Shown here piece after piece: positions 9,729 to 18,517 of a DNA stretch of 64,000 bases. Below the pieces are notes generated by a model. It did no database searches. It saw only the letters and a program-made list of their open reading frames with translations, and was not told where the DNA came from. The stretch comes from Shewanella mangrovi. GTDB taxonomy: Bacteria; Pseudomonadota; Gammaproteobacteria; Enterobacterales; Shewanellaceae. Position numbers and translations under genes: made by a program. The stretch is taken from assembly GCF_000753795.1 (NCBI RefSeq), contig NZ_JPEO01000012.1, forward strand, positions 30,144 to 94,143. Direction: 5' to 3'. Each line of letters opens with the position of its first letter. Position 1 is the first letter of the stretch.

Positions 9729-10109
9729 TTAGTTGTAGCTGATATTCATCGAAATCAGCGGCTCACGCGAGCCTTTTTCAGCGCGTAAACGGGCTAAGTA
9801 TTGCGCCCACAGCTCTTGTTGATGTTCGCAGAAATTATATAGCAGATCCCACGAAAACAAACCGCTGTCGTGGCCGTCATCGAAGACTAACTTCACGGCA
9901 TAGTTGCCAACTGGCTCGATAGCGGTGATGTTGACATTTTTCTTATGGGTAACCAACTTGGGGTTACCATGGCCTTGCACTTCGGCAGAAGGTGAATTCA
10001 CCCGTAAAAACTCGCAGCTTAGTTGGTGTGTACTACCGTCATCAAAGGTGATTTCCAGCAGGCGGGATTTACGCTTGAGTTTAAGGTTAGTTACGGTATG
10101 GCTGCTCAT
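9729..10109 (-). CDS. DUF971 (GBBH-like N-terminal domain) protein
   Basis: 126 residues. The pattern LKLKRKSRLLEITFDDG, then FLRVNSPSAEVQGHG, then VGNYAVKLVFDDGHDSGLFSWDLLY is the DUF971 domain, related to the N-terminal domain of gamma-butyrobetaine hydroxylase; proteins of this type are sometimes linked to iron-sulfur biology. Convergent with the glycosyltransferase (11 bp gap). Role unknown. Confidence 0.85.
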   Translation of the reverse strand: MSSHTVTNLKLKRKSRLLEITFDDGSTHQLSCEFLRVNSPSAEVQGHGNPKLVTHKKNVNITAIEPVGNYAVKLVFDDGHDSGLFSWDLLYNFCEHQQELWAQYLARLRAEKGSREPLISMNISYN

Positions 10110-10251
10110 AAAAGGGTCCTGAAGCTCTCGGATAAGCCACTATGATCGCCTGTTCAGCCACAAAAGAAAACCCCTGCCATTCACTGCTAACTGCCGCTAC
10201 CTAGATTTACATTACCCATCAAATATTGACTATGGAGCTTTTACTTGGCTG

Positions 10252-10280
10252 TTGACATAATGCCTTGACGCGCCAAATTT
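10252..10280 (+). promoter_or_regulatory. Possible promoter of the STAND regulator
   Basis: A consensus -35 hexamer TTGACA at 10252-10257 is followed after 17 bp by a weak -10-like AAATTT at 10275-10280, 41 bp before the chosen start. Only the -35 is strong. Confidence 0.4.
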
Positions 10281-10320
10281 TTTGACACGTGTTTTCTTAT
10301 CGACCATGCAGGACAGTTTC

Positions 10321-13300
10321 ATGGCAGAACACATTTTCTTTTTCGGTGATTGGCAAGTCAGTCCAACTGCCAACAGCTTGCAACAGGGACGTAAAAAACG
10401 ACAACTCGAACCCAAAGCAATGGATGTGCTCTGTTATTTGTGTGAGCGTGCCGGCGCGGTAGTGAGTAGCGATGAATTAATCGAACACTGCTGGGCGGGT
10501 ATCGATACCGGTGACAATCCGCTACACAAAACTATTGCCCAGCTGCGCCGCGCACTCGATGACAGTGCAACGTCTCCTACTTACATTGAAACTATTCGTA
10601 AGCGCGGTTATCGCACACTGGCCGAGGTGCGCTTTCCCATTGGCAGTGAAGAAAATGTGGTGGCCGAACCTGAGTGGTCAGGAGAGTCACCATTTCCCGG
10701 CCTGCGAGCCTACAGCGCCGACGATGCCAAGGTGTTTTTTGGTCGCAGTGAACAGATCCAATTATTGCTGGAACGTATTGGGCAGCAGGTCAAATTTGGC
10801 CGTGATTTTTGCTTAGTGCTTGGTCCCAGCGGCAGTGGTAAATCGTCGTTAATCAATGCCGGGATTATTCCCAACCTGATGACGCAGCAGGGCGCATATG
10901 GCGTGCAGCTGTTGTCTTATGCCGCGTTAGATATGGCCGATGTCAGTGGTGAAACCTTATGGCTGGCATTGGCATCCACTATGCTCGACTGGGAAATAGA
11001 TGATGTGCCGGTGTTTGATGGTGAAAGTGCGGACTCACTGGCGGGTAAACTTGAGCAGGATATGGCCGCGGTTATTGCTCAACTAAAGCAGTACTGCCAA
11101 CCAGCACGGGAGCAATCACAACGTTTTGGCTTGTTTGTCGATCGACTTGAGGTGTTGTTGTCATCCCCAGCTTTTAGCGATAGCCAGCGCCAGCAAGGTG
11201 TTGCGCTCATCGAACGTCTGGCGACAAGCGGCGCGGTGCTCCTGCTCAGCGCTTGCCGCAACGAATTCTATCCACAACTGGTGAGTTACGAGAGTCTACG
11301 CGCCGGTAAAGGCCGTGGCGCTCATTTCGATTTAACCCCGCCAAGCCGACAAGCGTTACTGCAGATGATCCGACTGCCAGCCGTTGCTGCGGGCTTAAGT
11401 TGGCAAGTGGACAACAGCACAGCGACGCCGTTAGACGAAATACTCTGTAGTGATGCAGCAAGCAATCCCGATGCGCTACCAATGTTGCAATACATGTTGC
11501 AGCAGCTCTATTTACGCCGCAGTGAGCAGGGTGAAATGCGCCTGAATGTTTATCACGAGTTAGGTGGACTTGAAGGGGCGATTGGTGTCACTGCGGAAGA
11601 TGCCATCGAACAGCTGTCTGCGGCAGAACGTCAAGCGCTGCCGCGGGTATTATCACTGTTGGTCGCCTTACGTGAAGATGAACAGTCGATTACCAGCCGT
11701 AGCGCGATTTGGCAGCAGCTGCACAGCCCTGAAGAGCGGGCTCTGGTGGAAGTGATGGTGGAGCGGCGTTTGTTTGTGTCGCAGTTGCACCAAGGGCTGC
11801 CCGGTTTTCATATCGCCCATGAAGCTTTGCTGCGGCGCTGGCCACGTGCACGAGACTGGATCAATAAGCATAAAGATATGCTGGCGCAAAAAGCGCGCTT
11901 ATTTCATAGCGCTCGTCGTTGGTTAATGGAAGCGCGCGCCAGCGCTTATCTGTTACAGGAAGGTAAGCCGCTGCATGACGCGCAGCAGTTGATGCAAAAT
12001 CCTTTGTTGGCACTGGATGACGATGAACAGCAATTTGTGCAGGCGTCGTTAAAGCGAGCGAAACATCGCGCTTGGTTACGGCGCGGCACGATTAGCACGC
12101 TGGTGGTGCTGACTCTGGTGTCCGTGCTGATGAGTGCCCGCAGTATTGACGCTGAACATCAGGCCACGGCGCGACGGCTCGATGCTGAAAATTTACTGGG
12201 ATTTATGGTGGGCGAATTTGCCGACAAACTGCGTAGCATTGGCCGTATGGATTTACTCGATGGTATTTCCAATAAAGCGTTGGAGTATTTTACTGCCTCA
12301 AGCAACACTCAAGATAAAACGCTTGGTTTTGATGGCCGCTTTCAACATGGGCAAACCCTAGAAGCTATCGCTGAGGTTGCCTATTCCCGCGGTAAAAATG
12401 ACGAAGCAAAAAGCGCCTTGCTCGCCGCCGAACAAGAATTTGTCCCATTACTGCAAGAGCAGCCACATAACTTAGAGTTACTCAAATCACTCGGTGCTAA
12501 TGCTTTCTGGCAAGGACAGCTAGAGTACGATAAGTCCAACTGGCAAGCGACGGCTGAGCACTTTGATCGCTATCTTGGATACAGTCAAGAGATGTACATC
12601 ATTGCCCCCACTAACAAAGACGCGCAGCTTGAATTGTCTTATGCGCTTAATAGTCTCGGGTCCGTGCAGTTTAATCTAAAGAATTTCTCGCGGGCTAAGG
12701 CGCTTTTTCAACAATCATTAACGCAAAAAGAAACTTTGCTTAACGCATCGCCTAATGATGAATCATTGATTGGGGATGTAGCCGATGCCCGTTCTTGGCT
12801 GGCAAGTGCATTAGTTGCTGAAGGCGACTCAGACACAGCAATTAAAGTATGGGAATCAATAGAAAAAGATTTTGACAGAGAGGAATATACTAACAATGCG
12901 TATATTCAAGAACGAATATCTTCAGCTAAAGAAAGAATGGCTGATAGCTATTTGTATAAAGGAGATATTGATAAGGCATATAATTCACTAGCTAGTGCCT
13001 TAGCTAAAGTTGAAAGTGAATTATCTCAGGATGAGAATAATTTGATATGGATAAAGGACTATGTACGCATTAAAAGTAATTTTCTCTACTTAAAGTCTTT
13101 GTCTAGAAAAGAGTTTGATTACGATGAAATTATATCGTTATTGAAAATGTTGGCCTTATTAAAAGATGATGATAGTTATCAATTTAATAAGTTAAGAGTA
13201 TTTGTTGCTAAACTTATTTTTAATATTGATAGTGGGGGTTTAATAATTTCAGATGTTTATGAAGTAGAGGGTTTAGAAAATAAGCTTTTTGAAAATGGAC

Positions 13301-13485
13301 AAAAAAATGAAATTCTTAGCCTTAAATCTCAATATGTTATTGTCAAAGCATATAGGGTTATGGGGAGAATGGACAAAGTAAATGATTTATGTGGGAGTAG
13401 TTATAAAAACATAGATTTTCTAGATGAAAATCACATGTCTAAAGTGAACTACTTCAGAGAAGTATTTGATGATATATGTTCATAA
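10321..13485 (+). CDS. Winged-helix / nSTAND1 NTPase / TPR membrane-anchored regulator
   Basis: 1054 residues from the ATG at 10321 (AGGA 7 bp upstream; earlier in-frame starts at 10282 and 10306 have no ribosome site). Order: OmpR/CadC-type winged helix (about 4-100, ending TIRKRGYRTL). Next an nSTAND1 NTPase with FPGLRAYSADDAKVFFGR, Walker A GPSGSGKSS at 168-176, Walker B LFVDRLE (D274, E277) and the helical signature AHEALLRRWPRARDW near 500. Then one membrane helix (about 589-606) and a TPR-like helical C-terminus. By analogy with CadC/ToxR, the winged helix and NTPase would be cytoplasmic and the repeats periplasmic. GC falls abruptly at about 12840 (residue 841), from roughly 50% to 25-30%. 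The signal and target genes are unknown. Confidence 0.88.
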   Translation: MAEHIFFFGDWQVSPTANSLQQGRKKRQLEPKAMDVLCYLCERAGAVVSSDELIEHCWAGIDTGDNPLHKTIAQLRRALDDSATSPTYIETIRKRGYRTLAEVRFPIGSEENVVAEPEWSGESPFPGLRAYSADDAKVFFGRSEQIQLLLERIGQQVKFGRDFCLVLGPSGSGKSSLINAGIIPNLMTQQGAYGVQLLSYAALDMADVSGETLWLALASTMLDWEIDDVPVFDGESADSLAGKLEQDMAAVIAQLKQYCQPAREQSQRFGLFVDRLEVLLSSPAFSDSQRQQGVALIERLATSGAVLLLSACRNEFYPQLVSYESLRAGKGRGAHFDLTPPSRQALLQMIRLPAVAAGLSWQVDNSTATPLDEILCSDAASNPDALPMLQYMLQQLYLRRSEQGEMRLNVYHELGGLEGAIGVTAEDAIEQLSAAERQALPRVLSLLVALREDEQSITSRSAIWQQLHSPEERALVEVMVERRLFVSQLHQGLPGFHIAHEALLRRWPRARDWINKHKDMLAQKARLFHSARRWLMEARASAYLLQEGKPLHDAQQLMQNPLLALDDDEQQFVQASLKRAKHRAWLRRGTISTLVVLTLVSVLMSARSIDAEHQATARRLDAENLLGFMVGEFADKLRSIGRMDLLDGISNKALEYFTASSNTQDKTLGFDGRFQHGQTLEAIAEVAYSRGKNDEAKSALLAAEQEFVPLLQEQPHNLELLKSLGANAFWQGQLEYDKSNWQATAEHFDRYLGYSQEMYIIAPTNKDAQLELSYALNSLGSVQFNLKNFSRAKALFQQSLTQKETLLNASPNDESLIGDVADARSWLASALVAEGDSDTAIKVWESIEKDFDREEYTNNAYIQERISSAKERMADSYLYKGDIDKAYNSLASALAKVESELSQDENNLIWIKDYVRIKSNFLYLKSLSRKEFDYDEIISLLKMLALLKDDDSYQFNKLRVFVAKLIFNIDSGGLIISDVYEVEGLENKLFENGQKNEILSLKSQYVIVKAYRVMGRMDKVNDLCGSSYKNIDFLDENHMSKVNYFREVFDDICS

Positions 13486-13500
13486 ATAAAGGAGTTGTAA

Positions 13501-13896
13501 ATGATTAAGAGTACAGTGGATACATATACTTTTGACGTTAAGGTAATTGTTGACTCAAATTCAGTGCCTGTATTCAATTATTATGCACCAGGAAGTGACA
13601 AACCATTAACATCTGAAGAGCGCGTGGTTACTATCACTGGTCCTTCTATTATTTTCTATAAGTTGATTGAAACCGAATTCTCACCTGCCGGCCTAAAATT
13701 TGTTGGTGCTGGTTTCAAGACCCCATTTGATGGTGTTATTGAGAATGTTTACGTTAGTGATAATGGGGATACACTAGTTCTGGAAGATCTCTGTGTTGAT
13801 ACTGGAACTAGCAACTTTCAGTTGCTATTGAAAACCACTGAAAATAATTTGACACTTATGAGTCCTGATCCTCAGGTAATTAATAAGAAAAAATAG
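13501..13896 (+). CDS. Small unknown protein paired with the STAND regulator
   Basis: 131 residues, 15 bp after the STAND gene, with GGAGTTGTAA before its ATG, so probably the second gene of the same transcript. No signal peptide or membrane helix. The sequence alternates beta-strand-like segments (YTFDVKVIVDSN, ERVVTITGPSIIFYKL, FQLLLKTTENNLTLM), suggesting a small beta-sandwich. It may correspond to what some annotations call a DP-EP family protein; that is from memory and unverified. It shares the low GC (30-37% in rows I counted) of the regulator's C-terminus. Confidence 0.75.
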   Translation: MIKSTVDTYTFDVKVIVDSNSVPVFNYYAPGSDKPLTSEERVVTITGPSIIFYKLIETEFSPAGLKFVGAGFKTPFDGVIENVYVSDNGDTLVLEDLCVDTGTSNFQLLLKTTENNLTLMSPDPQVINKKK

Positions 13897-13903
13897 AATA
13901 TTT

Positions 13904-13937
13904 GGACAGCCAATATTGGATAACTCTAAGGCTGTCC
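13904..13937. terminator. Inverted repeat between convergent genes, probable terminator
   Basis: Perfect 8-bp arms GGACAGCC (13904-13911) and GGCTGTCC (13930-13937) around an 18-nt loop. On the minus strand a T-rich tract follows, so it best serves the HD-GYP gene; on the plus strand the T-run is poor. Confidence 0.55.
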
Positions 13938-13945
13938 AATTCTAA

Positions 13946-15037
13946 TCAAGCTGACACCAATTCATCAGTAAATTCTTGCTGAATGGCTAACATACTCGAC
14001 AGGTTGGCAATAAACACATCAACCAGCTGTGGATCGAATTGACTACCACGATTAGCTTGTAGATAAGCCACCACATCCTCTACTGACCACGGCTTTTTGT
14101 AAGGGCGGTTGGATAGCAGCGCATCAAATACATCGCAGATAGCGGCAATTCGGCCTTCTAACGGGATCTCTTCAGCGGCAAGCCCAACCGGATAACCTGT
14201 ACCATCCCAACGTTCATGGTGTGTGAGCGCAATACGTCGTGCCATCTGAATCACTTCTGTGTCGTTGTCTGGCACTATCTCACCCCCAATTTGTGGATGC
14301 TGTTTCATACAGGACCATTCTTGTTCACTCAGTTTTCCGGGCTTGAGCAATACATTGTCCGGCACACCAATTTTGCCAACATCGTGCAGCGGGCTGGCAA
14401 TCAAAATCATATTGCACCAGTTACTGTCTTTGCCGAGACATTTGGCGAGCTCGCAGCACATGCGGCTCATTCTGTGAATATGTTTTCCGGTTTCGTTATC
14501 ACGAAATTCACCAGCACGTGCCAACGCAATATTGAGTTGCATCGCCAGCGACTCTAAATCGGCGGATACCGAGTCGTAATACACTGAGGTAGTCAGCCCC
14601 ATATCCATAAAAATCACTTTATTGAGTGCCGCGAGGTATTTGAATTCAGCATCGGCGTCGTCCCCTAGTGCGTGGCGTACGATACGGCCAAGATTGATCA
14701 TCATGATGCTGTAGGCGCCAGAGTAAAAACGCATGTTTACGCCGATTTTATGGTGGGTTTTACCAATACGTTTGCTGGCATCTAAGTAGCTGCGTCCGAA
14801 ATTACCTTTAAACACAAACTCTCGCCAATAGCGTTTTTGATGCTGTTTGGCTCGTTGCATCGAGGCGGGATCGGCGTAGAACGAGGCAGTGCCTGAAAAG
14901 GTTGTGAGGGTGTCGTACAGTTGGTCTATGAGCGGGTCGATATGCTGTTCAATCACCCAATAGTGTTGTTGCAACGTGGTGATGGTATCTGCATCTATGG
15001 AGAGATAGGTTTGCCATTGGGCGAATTCGTAGTCCAT
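13946..15037 (-). CDS. Globin-coupled HD-GYP c-di-GMP phosphodiesterase
   Basis: 363 residues. The N-terminal half is a protoglobin/globin-coupled sensor: IGKTHHKIGV at 91-100 aligns with the F-helix motif of HemAT and DosC, making His95 the likely proximal heme ligand. The C-terminal half is a full HD-GYP domain with HDVGKIGVPD, LKPGKL, and the signature HHERWDGTGYP. HD-GYP enzymes hydrolyse c-di-GMP; a heme globin input predicts control by O2 or another gas ligand. No signal peptide, so cytosolic. It is divergent from a PAS-GGDEF cyclase across 365 bp, a possible sense-and-balance pair. Confidence 0.93.
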   Translation of the reverse strand: MDYEFAQWQTYLSIDADTITTLQQHYWVIEQHIDPLIDQLYDTLTTFSGTASFYADPASMQRAKQHQKRYWREFVFKGNFGRSYLDASKRIGKTHHKIGVNMRFYSGAYSIMMINLGRIVRHALGDDADAEFKYLAALNKVIFMDMGLTTSVYYDSVSADLESLAMQLNIALARAGEFRDNETGKHIHRMSRMCCELAKCLGKDSNWCNMILIASPLHDVGKIGVPDNVLLKPGKLSEQEWSCMKQHPQIGGEIVPDNDTEVIQMARRIALTHHERWDGTGYPVGLAAEEIPLEGRIAAICDVFDALLSNRPYKKPWSVEDVVAYLQANRGSQFDPQLVDVFIANLSSMLAIQQEFTDELVSA

Positions 15038-15402
15038 TACGTTCCTTGCCTTTTACTCTACTCATGCCGCCGTTGCGGCAATGAGATGTACCTTCTGCAT
15101 GGCAGTATAAATAAAATTTACGCCACAGGTTGTGATTTACATTTGCTCCGCAGCGACCAATGGCCACGGTCGATATCCATATTTTTGCACCCGTTACTGG
15201 TACAAAAAACGAGTAGGTATCGATGAAATGCTTTAAAAATACAGAAGATTTGCATTTTTTTGTGGCGAATTTTTAAGTTTTATTCATTAAAAATCATAAA
15301 GATAAAACGTAAGGTTGCCGAAAGGTATCTTGCACCGCAGTGCGATAATCTCTCAACATCAAAAACGGCTTTTCGCCGTTGTATGTTGCAGGAGTACTGG
15401 CC
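15038..15402. other. Divergent control region of the globin-HD-GYP / PAS-GGDEF pair
   Basis: 365 bp without a gene, AT-rich around 15220-15310. A small hairpin AACGGC/GCCGTT (15364-15369 and 15375-15380, 5-nt loop) sits in the leader of the plus-strand gene, 9 bp before its ribosome site, and could affect translation. No convincing FNR or CRP dyad or -35/-10 pair was seen. Confidence 0.4.
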
Positions 15403-16344
15403 ATGAACGCCTCTTCCACAAATAAAAATGCGCGGATCGAACCCCACGAACTGCCTGATGCGGCAAATCAGCAAGATTTATTGCAGATGATGGTATCGCA
15501 GTTACAGGATGCGGCCATTTTACTCACGCTGGAAGGTGAGATTGTGCAACTCAATAACGCCGCCATTGAGTTATTAGGTTACGCTCCGGTGCAGATTGAA
15601 AGTGAACACTTACATTCAATTATTCGAGCGCCCTGGAAGGAAACCTTTGCTTATCGTTTCGAAAATTCTGACCATCATTCGCCTTTTGTACAACCTGCTG
15701 TAGAAGTGGAATTGCTGGCCGCCAATGGTGAAGGATTACCACTGAGTGTTTCGCTGTCGTTTATGCCAATTGCTGAGGGTTACTTGCTGGCGAATCTCCG
15801 TGACCTGCGTACACAAAAAGCAGAACTTCGAAAACTGGCGCGTCTGGCCGCAACTGATCCCTTAACTGGCTTAGCTAACCGCCGAACCTTTGATGAGCGT
15901 CTTACCAGCGCATGGCAGAACTGCACTAAGCAGCATTATCCAATCAGCGTGATTGTTATCGATGTGGACTACTTCAAGCAGTTTAATGACCGTTATGGCC
16001 ATATTCGTGGTGACCATTGTTTGCAGCTTATTGCCGAAGCGATTGCTAACTCAGTGCCTGATGATTCCTGTTTAGCGGCCCGATACGGTGGCGAGGAGTT
16101 TGCGGTGATTTTGCCAGCGACTAGTGCATCAACAGCGCAGAAAGTTGCCGGCTCGATTCGCAATTACATTAGTGAGCTGTGCATGAAAATGCACGGTGTC
16201 GATAGCGCGGTAAGCGTTAGTCAGGGGATTGCGACCGAGATTCAGGGTCAGTTTCGTAGTGCTGAAGCGTTATTGTTTGCAGCTGATACCGCCATGTATC
16301 GCGCCAAAATGGAAGGCCGAGACCGTATTAATTTTTCGCTGTAG
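15403..16344 (+). CDS. PAS-GGDEF diguanylate cyclase
   Basis: 313 residues from the ATG at 15403, which has AGGAG 8 bp upstream; an in-frame upstream start at 15379 lacks one. A PAS domain spans about 30-145 (LEGEIVQLNNAAIELLGYAP). The GGDEF domain has DPLTGLANRR, DVDYFKQFNDRYGH and the active-site RYGGEEF, so cyclase activity is expected. No clear RxxD inhibitory site precedes GGEEF. No membrane segment, so cytosolic. Divergent from the globin HD-GYP enzyme; a small unknown gene follows after 9 bp. Confidence 0.92.
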   Translation: MNASSTNKNARIEPHELPDAANQQDLLQMMVSQLQDAAILLTLEGEIVQLNNAAIELLGYAPVQIESEHLHSIIRAPWKETFAYRFENSDHHSPFVQPAVEVELLAANGEGLPLSVSLSFMPIAEGYLLANLRDLRTQKAELRKLARLAATDPLTGLANRRTFDERLTSAWQNCTKQHYPISVIVIDVDYFKQFNDRYGHIRGDHCLQLIAEAIANSVPDDSCLAARYGGEEFAVILPATSASTAQKVAGSIRNYISELCMKMHGVDSAVSVSQGIATEIQGQFRSAEALLFAADTAMYRAKMEGRDRINFSL

Positions 16345-16353
16345 GAGGCAGTT

Positions 16354-16644
16354 ATGGATTGGCAATTAGTGAACAAGGCGCGTGGCGCCGAACAACGTAT
16401 TGCAGTGTTCGTATCATTGCAGCGCTTTCGTTACGACAATACGCCTGAAGAAGCAGCGCTGGCGGTGTGGAAAGGTTATCAATGCCACGATATTGGCCAG
16501 CAGCTGTTTAGTGATCTGTCGCGTCTGAAAGATGGTGTGACGCAAATAATGGATTTAGATGTGCGCAGTTATCTTACGCGCTTGCTGAAAGCGCTGACAA
16601 TTCTGGAGCACCTTGCAGATCAAGCGGGTCAACCGCAATCTTAG
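16354..16644 (+). CDS. Small conserved-looking unknown protein, tail-overlapping
   Basis: 96 residues preceded by a near-perfect AGGAGG 5 bp before the ATG, starting 9 bp after the GGDEF gene, so a real cotranscribed gene is likely. The sequence is mostly helical (RLKDGVTQIMDLDVRSYLTRLLKALTILEHL) without membrane or secretion signals. Its last 71 bp overlap the 3' end of the opposite-strand phosphatase gene. I do not recognise the family; position suggests a role with the diguanylate cyclase. Confidence 0.7.
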   Translation: MDWQLVNKARGAEQRIAVFVSLQRFRYDNTPEEAALAVWKGYQCHDIGQQLFSDLSRLKDGVTQIMDLDVRSYLTRLLKALTILEHLADQAGQPQS

Positions 16645-17212
16645 TTAGCGTACCATTGTGATAATGGAATAAAGCATCCTGAGGGCGCTCTTGCAGCCAA
16701 ATCTGTTCGTAGCTGAGATTCATCAGCATGGCGCGTAAGATCATACCGGTTAAACCATGACTGACCACAATCGCCTTCTGTTCGCCTAGATCTTCGAGCC
16801 ATTGGCGCAAGCGCGCTTGAACTTGCGGTAAGCGCTCACCTTGCGGTGCTTCTAAATACCAGTCGTTACGCGCTTTAAATTGGGGATTGTCCAGCAGGAG
16901 TTGTTCTATCTGGCAATGCTCCCAGTCACCGAGACCCACTTCTTGCACGCGCGCATCATACTGCACCGGCTCGGTGGTTATCCCCATGCCGTGACATACC
17001 AAAGCACTGGTTTGGCGGGTACGACCGAGCGGACTACTGACGAATTGCCATTGCTGTTTTTGCTCGCCGAGCTGTCGCGCTAGCGCGCGTCCCATGGCAT
17101 AAGCCTGACGTTGTCCTAATGCCGTGAGCGGCGAATTGCATTGTCCCTGCAAACGGCGTTCGGCATTAAAGTCAGTTTGGCCGTGCCGCAGGATATAGAG
17201 TTCAGCGGGCAT
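16574..17212 (-). CDS. Histidine phosphatase (phosphoglycerate-mutase-like)
   Basis: 212 residues from the ATG at 17212 (AAGGAAGCTT before it); a longer frame to 17272 adds an unconserved-looking leader. The catalytic motif is LRHGQTDFN, followed by SSPLGRTRQTS, a central Glu region (VQEVGLGDWEH) and the second catalytic histidine in VVSHGLTGMILR. This is branch-1 histidine phosphatase architecture (GpmB/CobC-like); the substrate cannot be told. The C-terminus overlaps the convergent small gene by 71 bp. Confidence 0.88.
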   Translation of the reverse strand: MPAELYILRHGQTDFNAERRLQGQCNSPLTALGQRQAYAMGRALARQLGEQKQQWQFVSSPLGRTRQTSALVCHGMGITTEPVQYDARVQEVGLGDWEHCQIEQLLLDNPQFKARNDWYLEAPQGERLPQVQARLRQWLEDLGEQKAIVVSHGLTGMILRAMLMNLSYEQIWLQERPQDALFHYHNGTLTKIAVDPLDLQGAPELSALSASA

Positions 17213-17422
17213 AAGCTTCCTTCGGAAATTGATTAAGCAGGTATACTGCCCCGAGCTAAGCGGCAGGGTCAAGTAGTAATAGGCAATTGTATGATAGTTT
17301 GCTCAGCCGCTATTCAGCTTTGCGGAACTAAGGCGCTGAAAGGCTGACAATATTGCGGGCAGCGTCTGTTAAGCCGAGATTTGCTATAGTGACGCACTTT
17401 GTTGGAAATGACAGGAACCACT

Positions 17423-17779
17423 ATGCCTATTAATCGTATTAACCCGACCAAACGTTGGTCTGACGTCACCCTTTATAACGGCATTGCCCATTTTGTCGAA
17501 GTTCCGGAATGTGAGCCGCTGGGCGATATTCGCTGCCAAGTACAAGCTGTGATGGCACAGGCCGAACAAAAGCTGACGATGATTGAGAGTGATCGCAGCC
17601 GGGTGTTATCGGTGACTATCTATCTGACCGACTTTGCTAATGCAGCCGCGCTAAATGAGATTTGGGATGCATGGTTTCCTGAAGGTTGTGCGCCAAGCCG
17701 GGTTTGTATCAAAGCCGAATTGGCCGATCCCGCCTATTTAGTCGAAATGGCCTTTGTTGCTGCGGCAGGCCCTAATTGA
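17423..17779 (+). CDS. RidA family protein (YjgF/YER057c/UK114)
   Basis: 118 residues from the ATG at 17423 (ACAGGA 6 bp upstream). Motifs VLSVTIYLTDFANAAALNEIWDAWFP and APSRVCIKAEL place it in the RidA/YjgF superfamily, and the Arg in PSRVCI is the substrate-carboxylate residue of active imine/enamine deaminases. It is closer to the outer Rid subgroups than to RidA proper, judged by eye. Single gene with a strong terminator after it. Confidence 0.86.
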   Translation: MPINRINPTKRWSDVTLYNGIAHFVEVPECEPLGDIRCQVQAVMAQAEQKLTMIESDRSRVLSVTIYLTDFANAAALNEIWDAWFPEGCAPSRVCIKAELADPAYLVEMAFVAAAGPN

Positions 17780-17917
17780 TTGTGGCAACTCGGGGATAAG
17801 CTTCTGCCTCAACGTGCTGTTTACCGATAACAGGTTTGAGAAAAGAGTGCCGACCAAGGCGCTATTTTTGTCGCCGCTAAGCGCACACTAACGACGGCGT
17901 TTACACTGCAGATAAAA

Positions 17918-17943
17918 CAAAGGCAAACGGATGTTTGCCTTTG
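17918..17943. terminator. Bidirectional terminator between ridA-like gene and acetyltransferase
   Basis: 11-bp perfect stem CAAAGGCAAAC/GTTTGCCTTTG with loop GGAT, followed by TTGTTTTT on the plus strand and a T-tract on the minus strand. Serves both convergent genes. Confidence 0.9.
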
Positions 17944-17959
17944 TTGTTTTTGCTGACGG

Positions 17960-18517
17960 CTACTCTGCCTTGCGGATCACTTTGGCGGGATTGCCCACTG
18001 CTAGCATGCCTGCCGGAATATCTTTGGTGACCACGCTACCTGCGCCGACAACGGCACCATCGCCAATGGTCACACCCGGTAAAATTTTGACATCACCGGC
18101 AATCCACACATGATTCCCAATGGTAATCGGCAAGGTCGTGCCAGTGTGACTATCGCGCTCAGCAATATCCAGCGGATGCAGTGCAGTATAGAAACAAACA
18201 TTCGGCCCAATAAACACATGGTTGCCAATGGTCACTAGGCCCGGATCAAGTACCGTTAGATTGAAGTTGATAAACACGTGACTGCCGAGCTTGGTGTTGC
18301 AGCCGTAATCGATCCGTATCGGCTTTTCGATATGCACATCTTCGCCCACTTCGCCAAAAATCTGCTGTATCAGCTGGGTCTTTTCCGCCACTTGTCGTGC
18401 GCTTAACCCATTAAAGGCATCGACGCGATCGCGGGTTTGATAGCGGATCTCCACCAGTTCGGCGTCGTTAATGCAGTAGGGGCGACCCGCCACCATGGCA
18501 TCAAAAGCTCGTTCCAT
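17960..18517 (-). CDS. Maltose/galactoside O-acetyltransferase family protein
   Basis: 185 residues, the usual size for Maa/LacA/NodL enzymes. N-terminal Mac domain ([16 protein letters not shown]), then left-handed beta-helix hexapeptide repeats with the catalytic-His region [16 protein letters not shown], and the closing [25 protein letters not shown] and GNPAKVIRK. Acetyl-CoA:sugar O-acetyltransferase; the sugar is not determinable. Single gene with its own terminator. Confidence 0.9.
   Translation of the reverse strand: MERAFDAMVAGRPYCINDAELVEIRYQTRDRVDAFNGLSARQVAEKTQLIQQIFGEVGEDVHIEKPIRIDYGCNTKLGSHVFINFNLTVLDPGLVTIGNHVFIGPNVCFYTALHPLDIAERDSHTGTTLPITIGNHVWIAGDVKILPGVTIGDGAVVGAGSVVTKDIPAGMLAVGNPAKVIRKAE

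Noticed and set aside
10282..10320. Upstream TTG/ATG starts of the STAND regulator
   Set aside because: No ribosome site; the ATG at 10321 has AGGA at 7 bp and gives a typical winged-helix N-terminus.
10321..13896. Calling the STAND module a proven antiphage system
   Set aside because: The winged helix and membrane anchor point equally to a CadC-like transcription regulator, and no nuclease, protease or other killing effector domain is visible.
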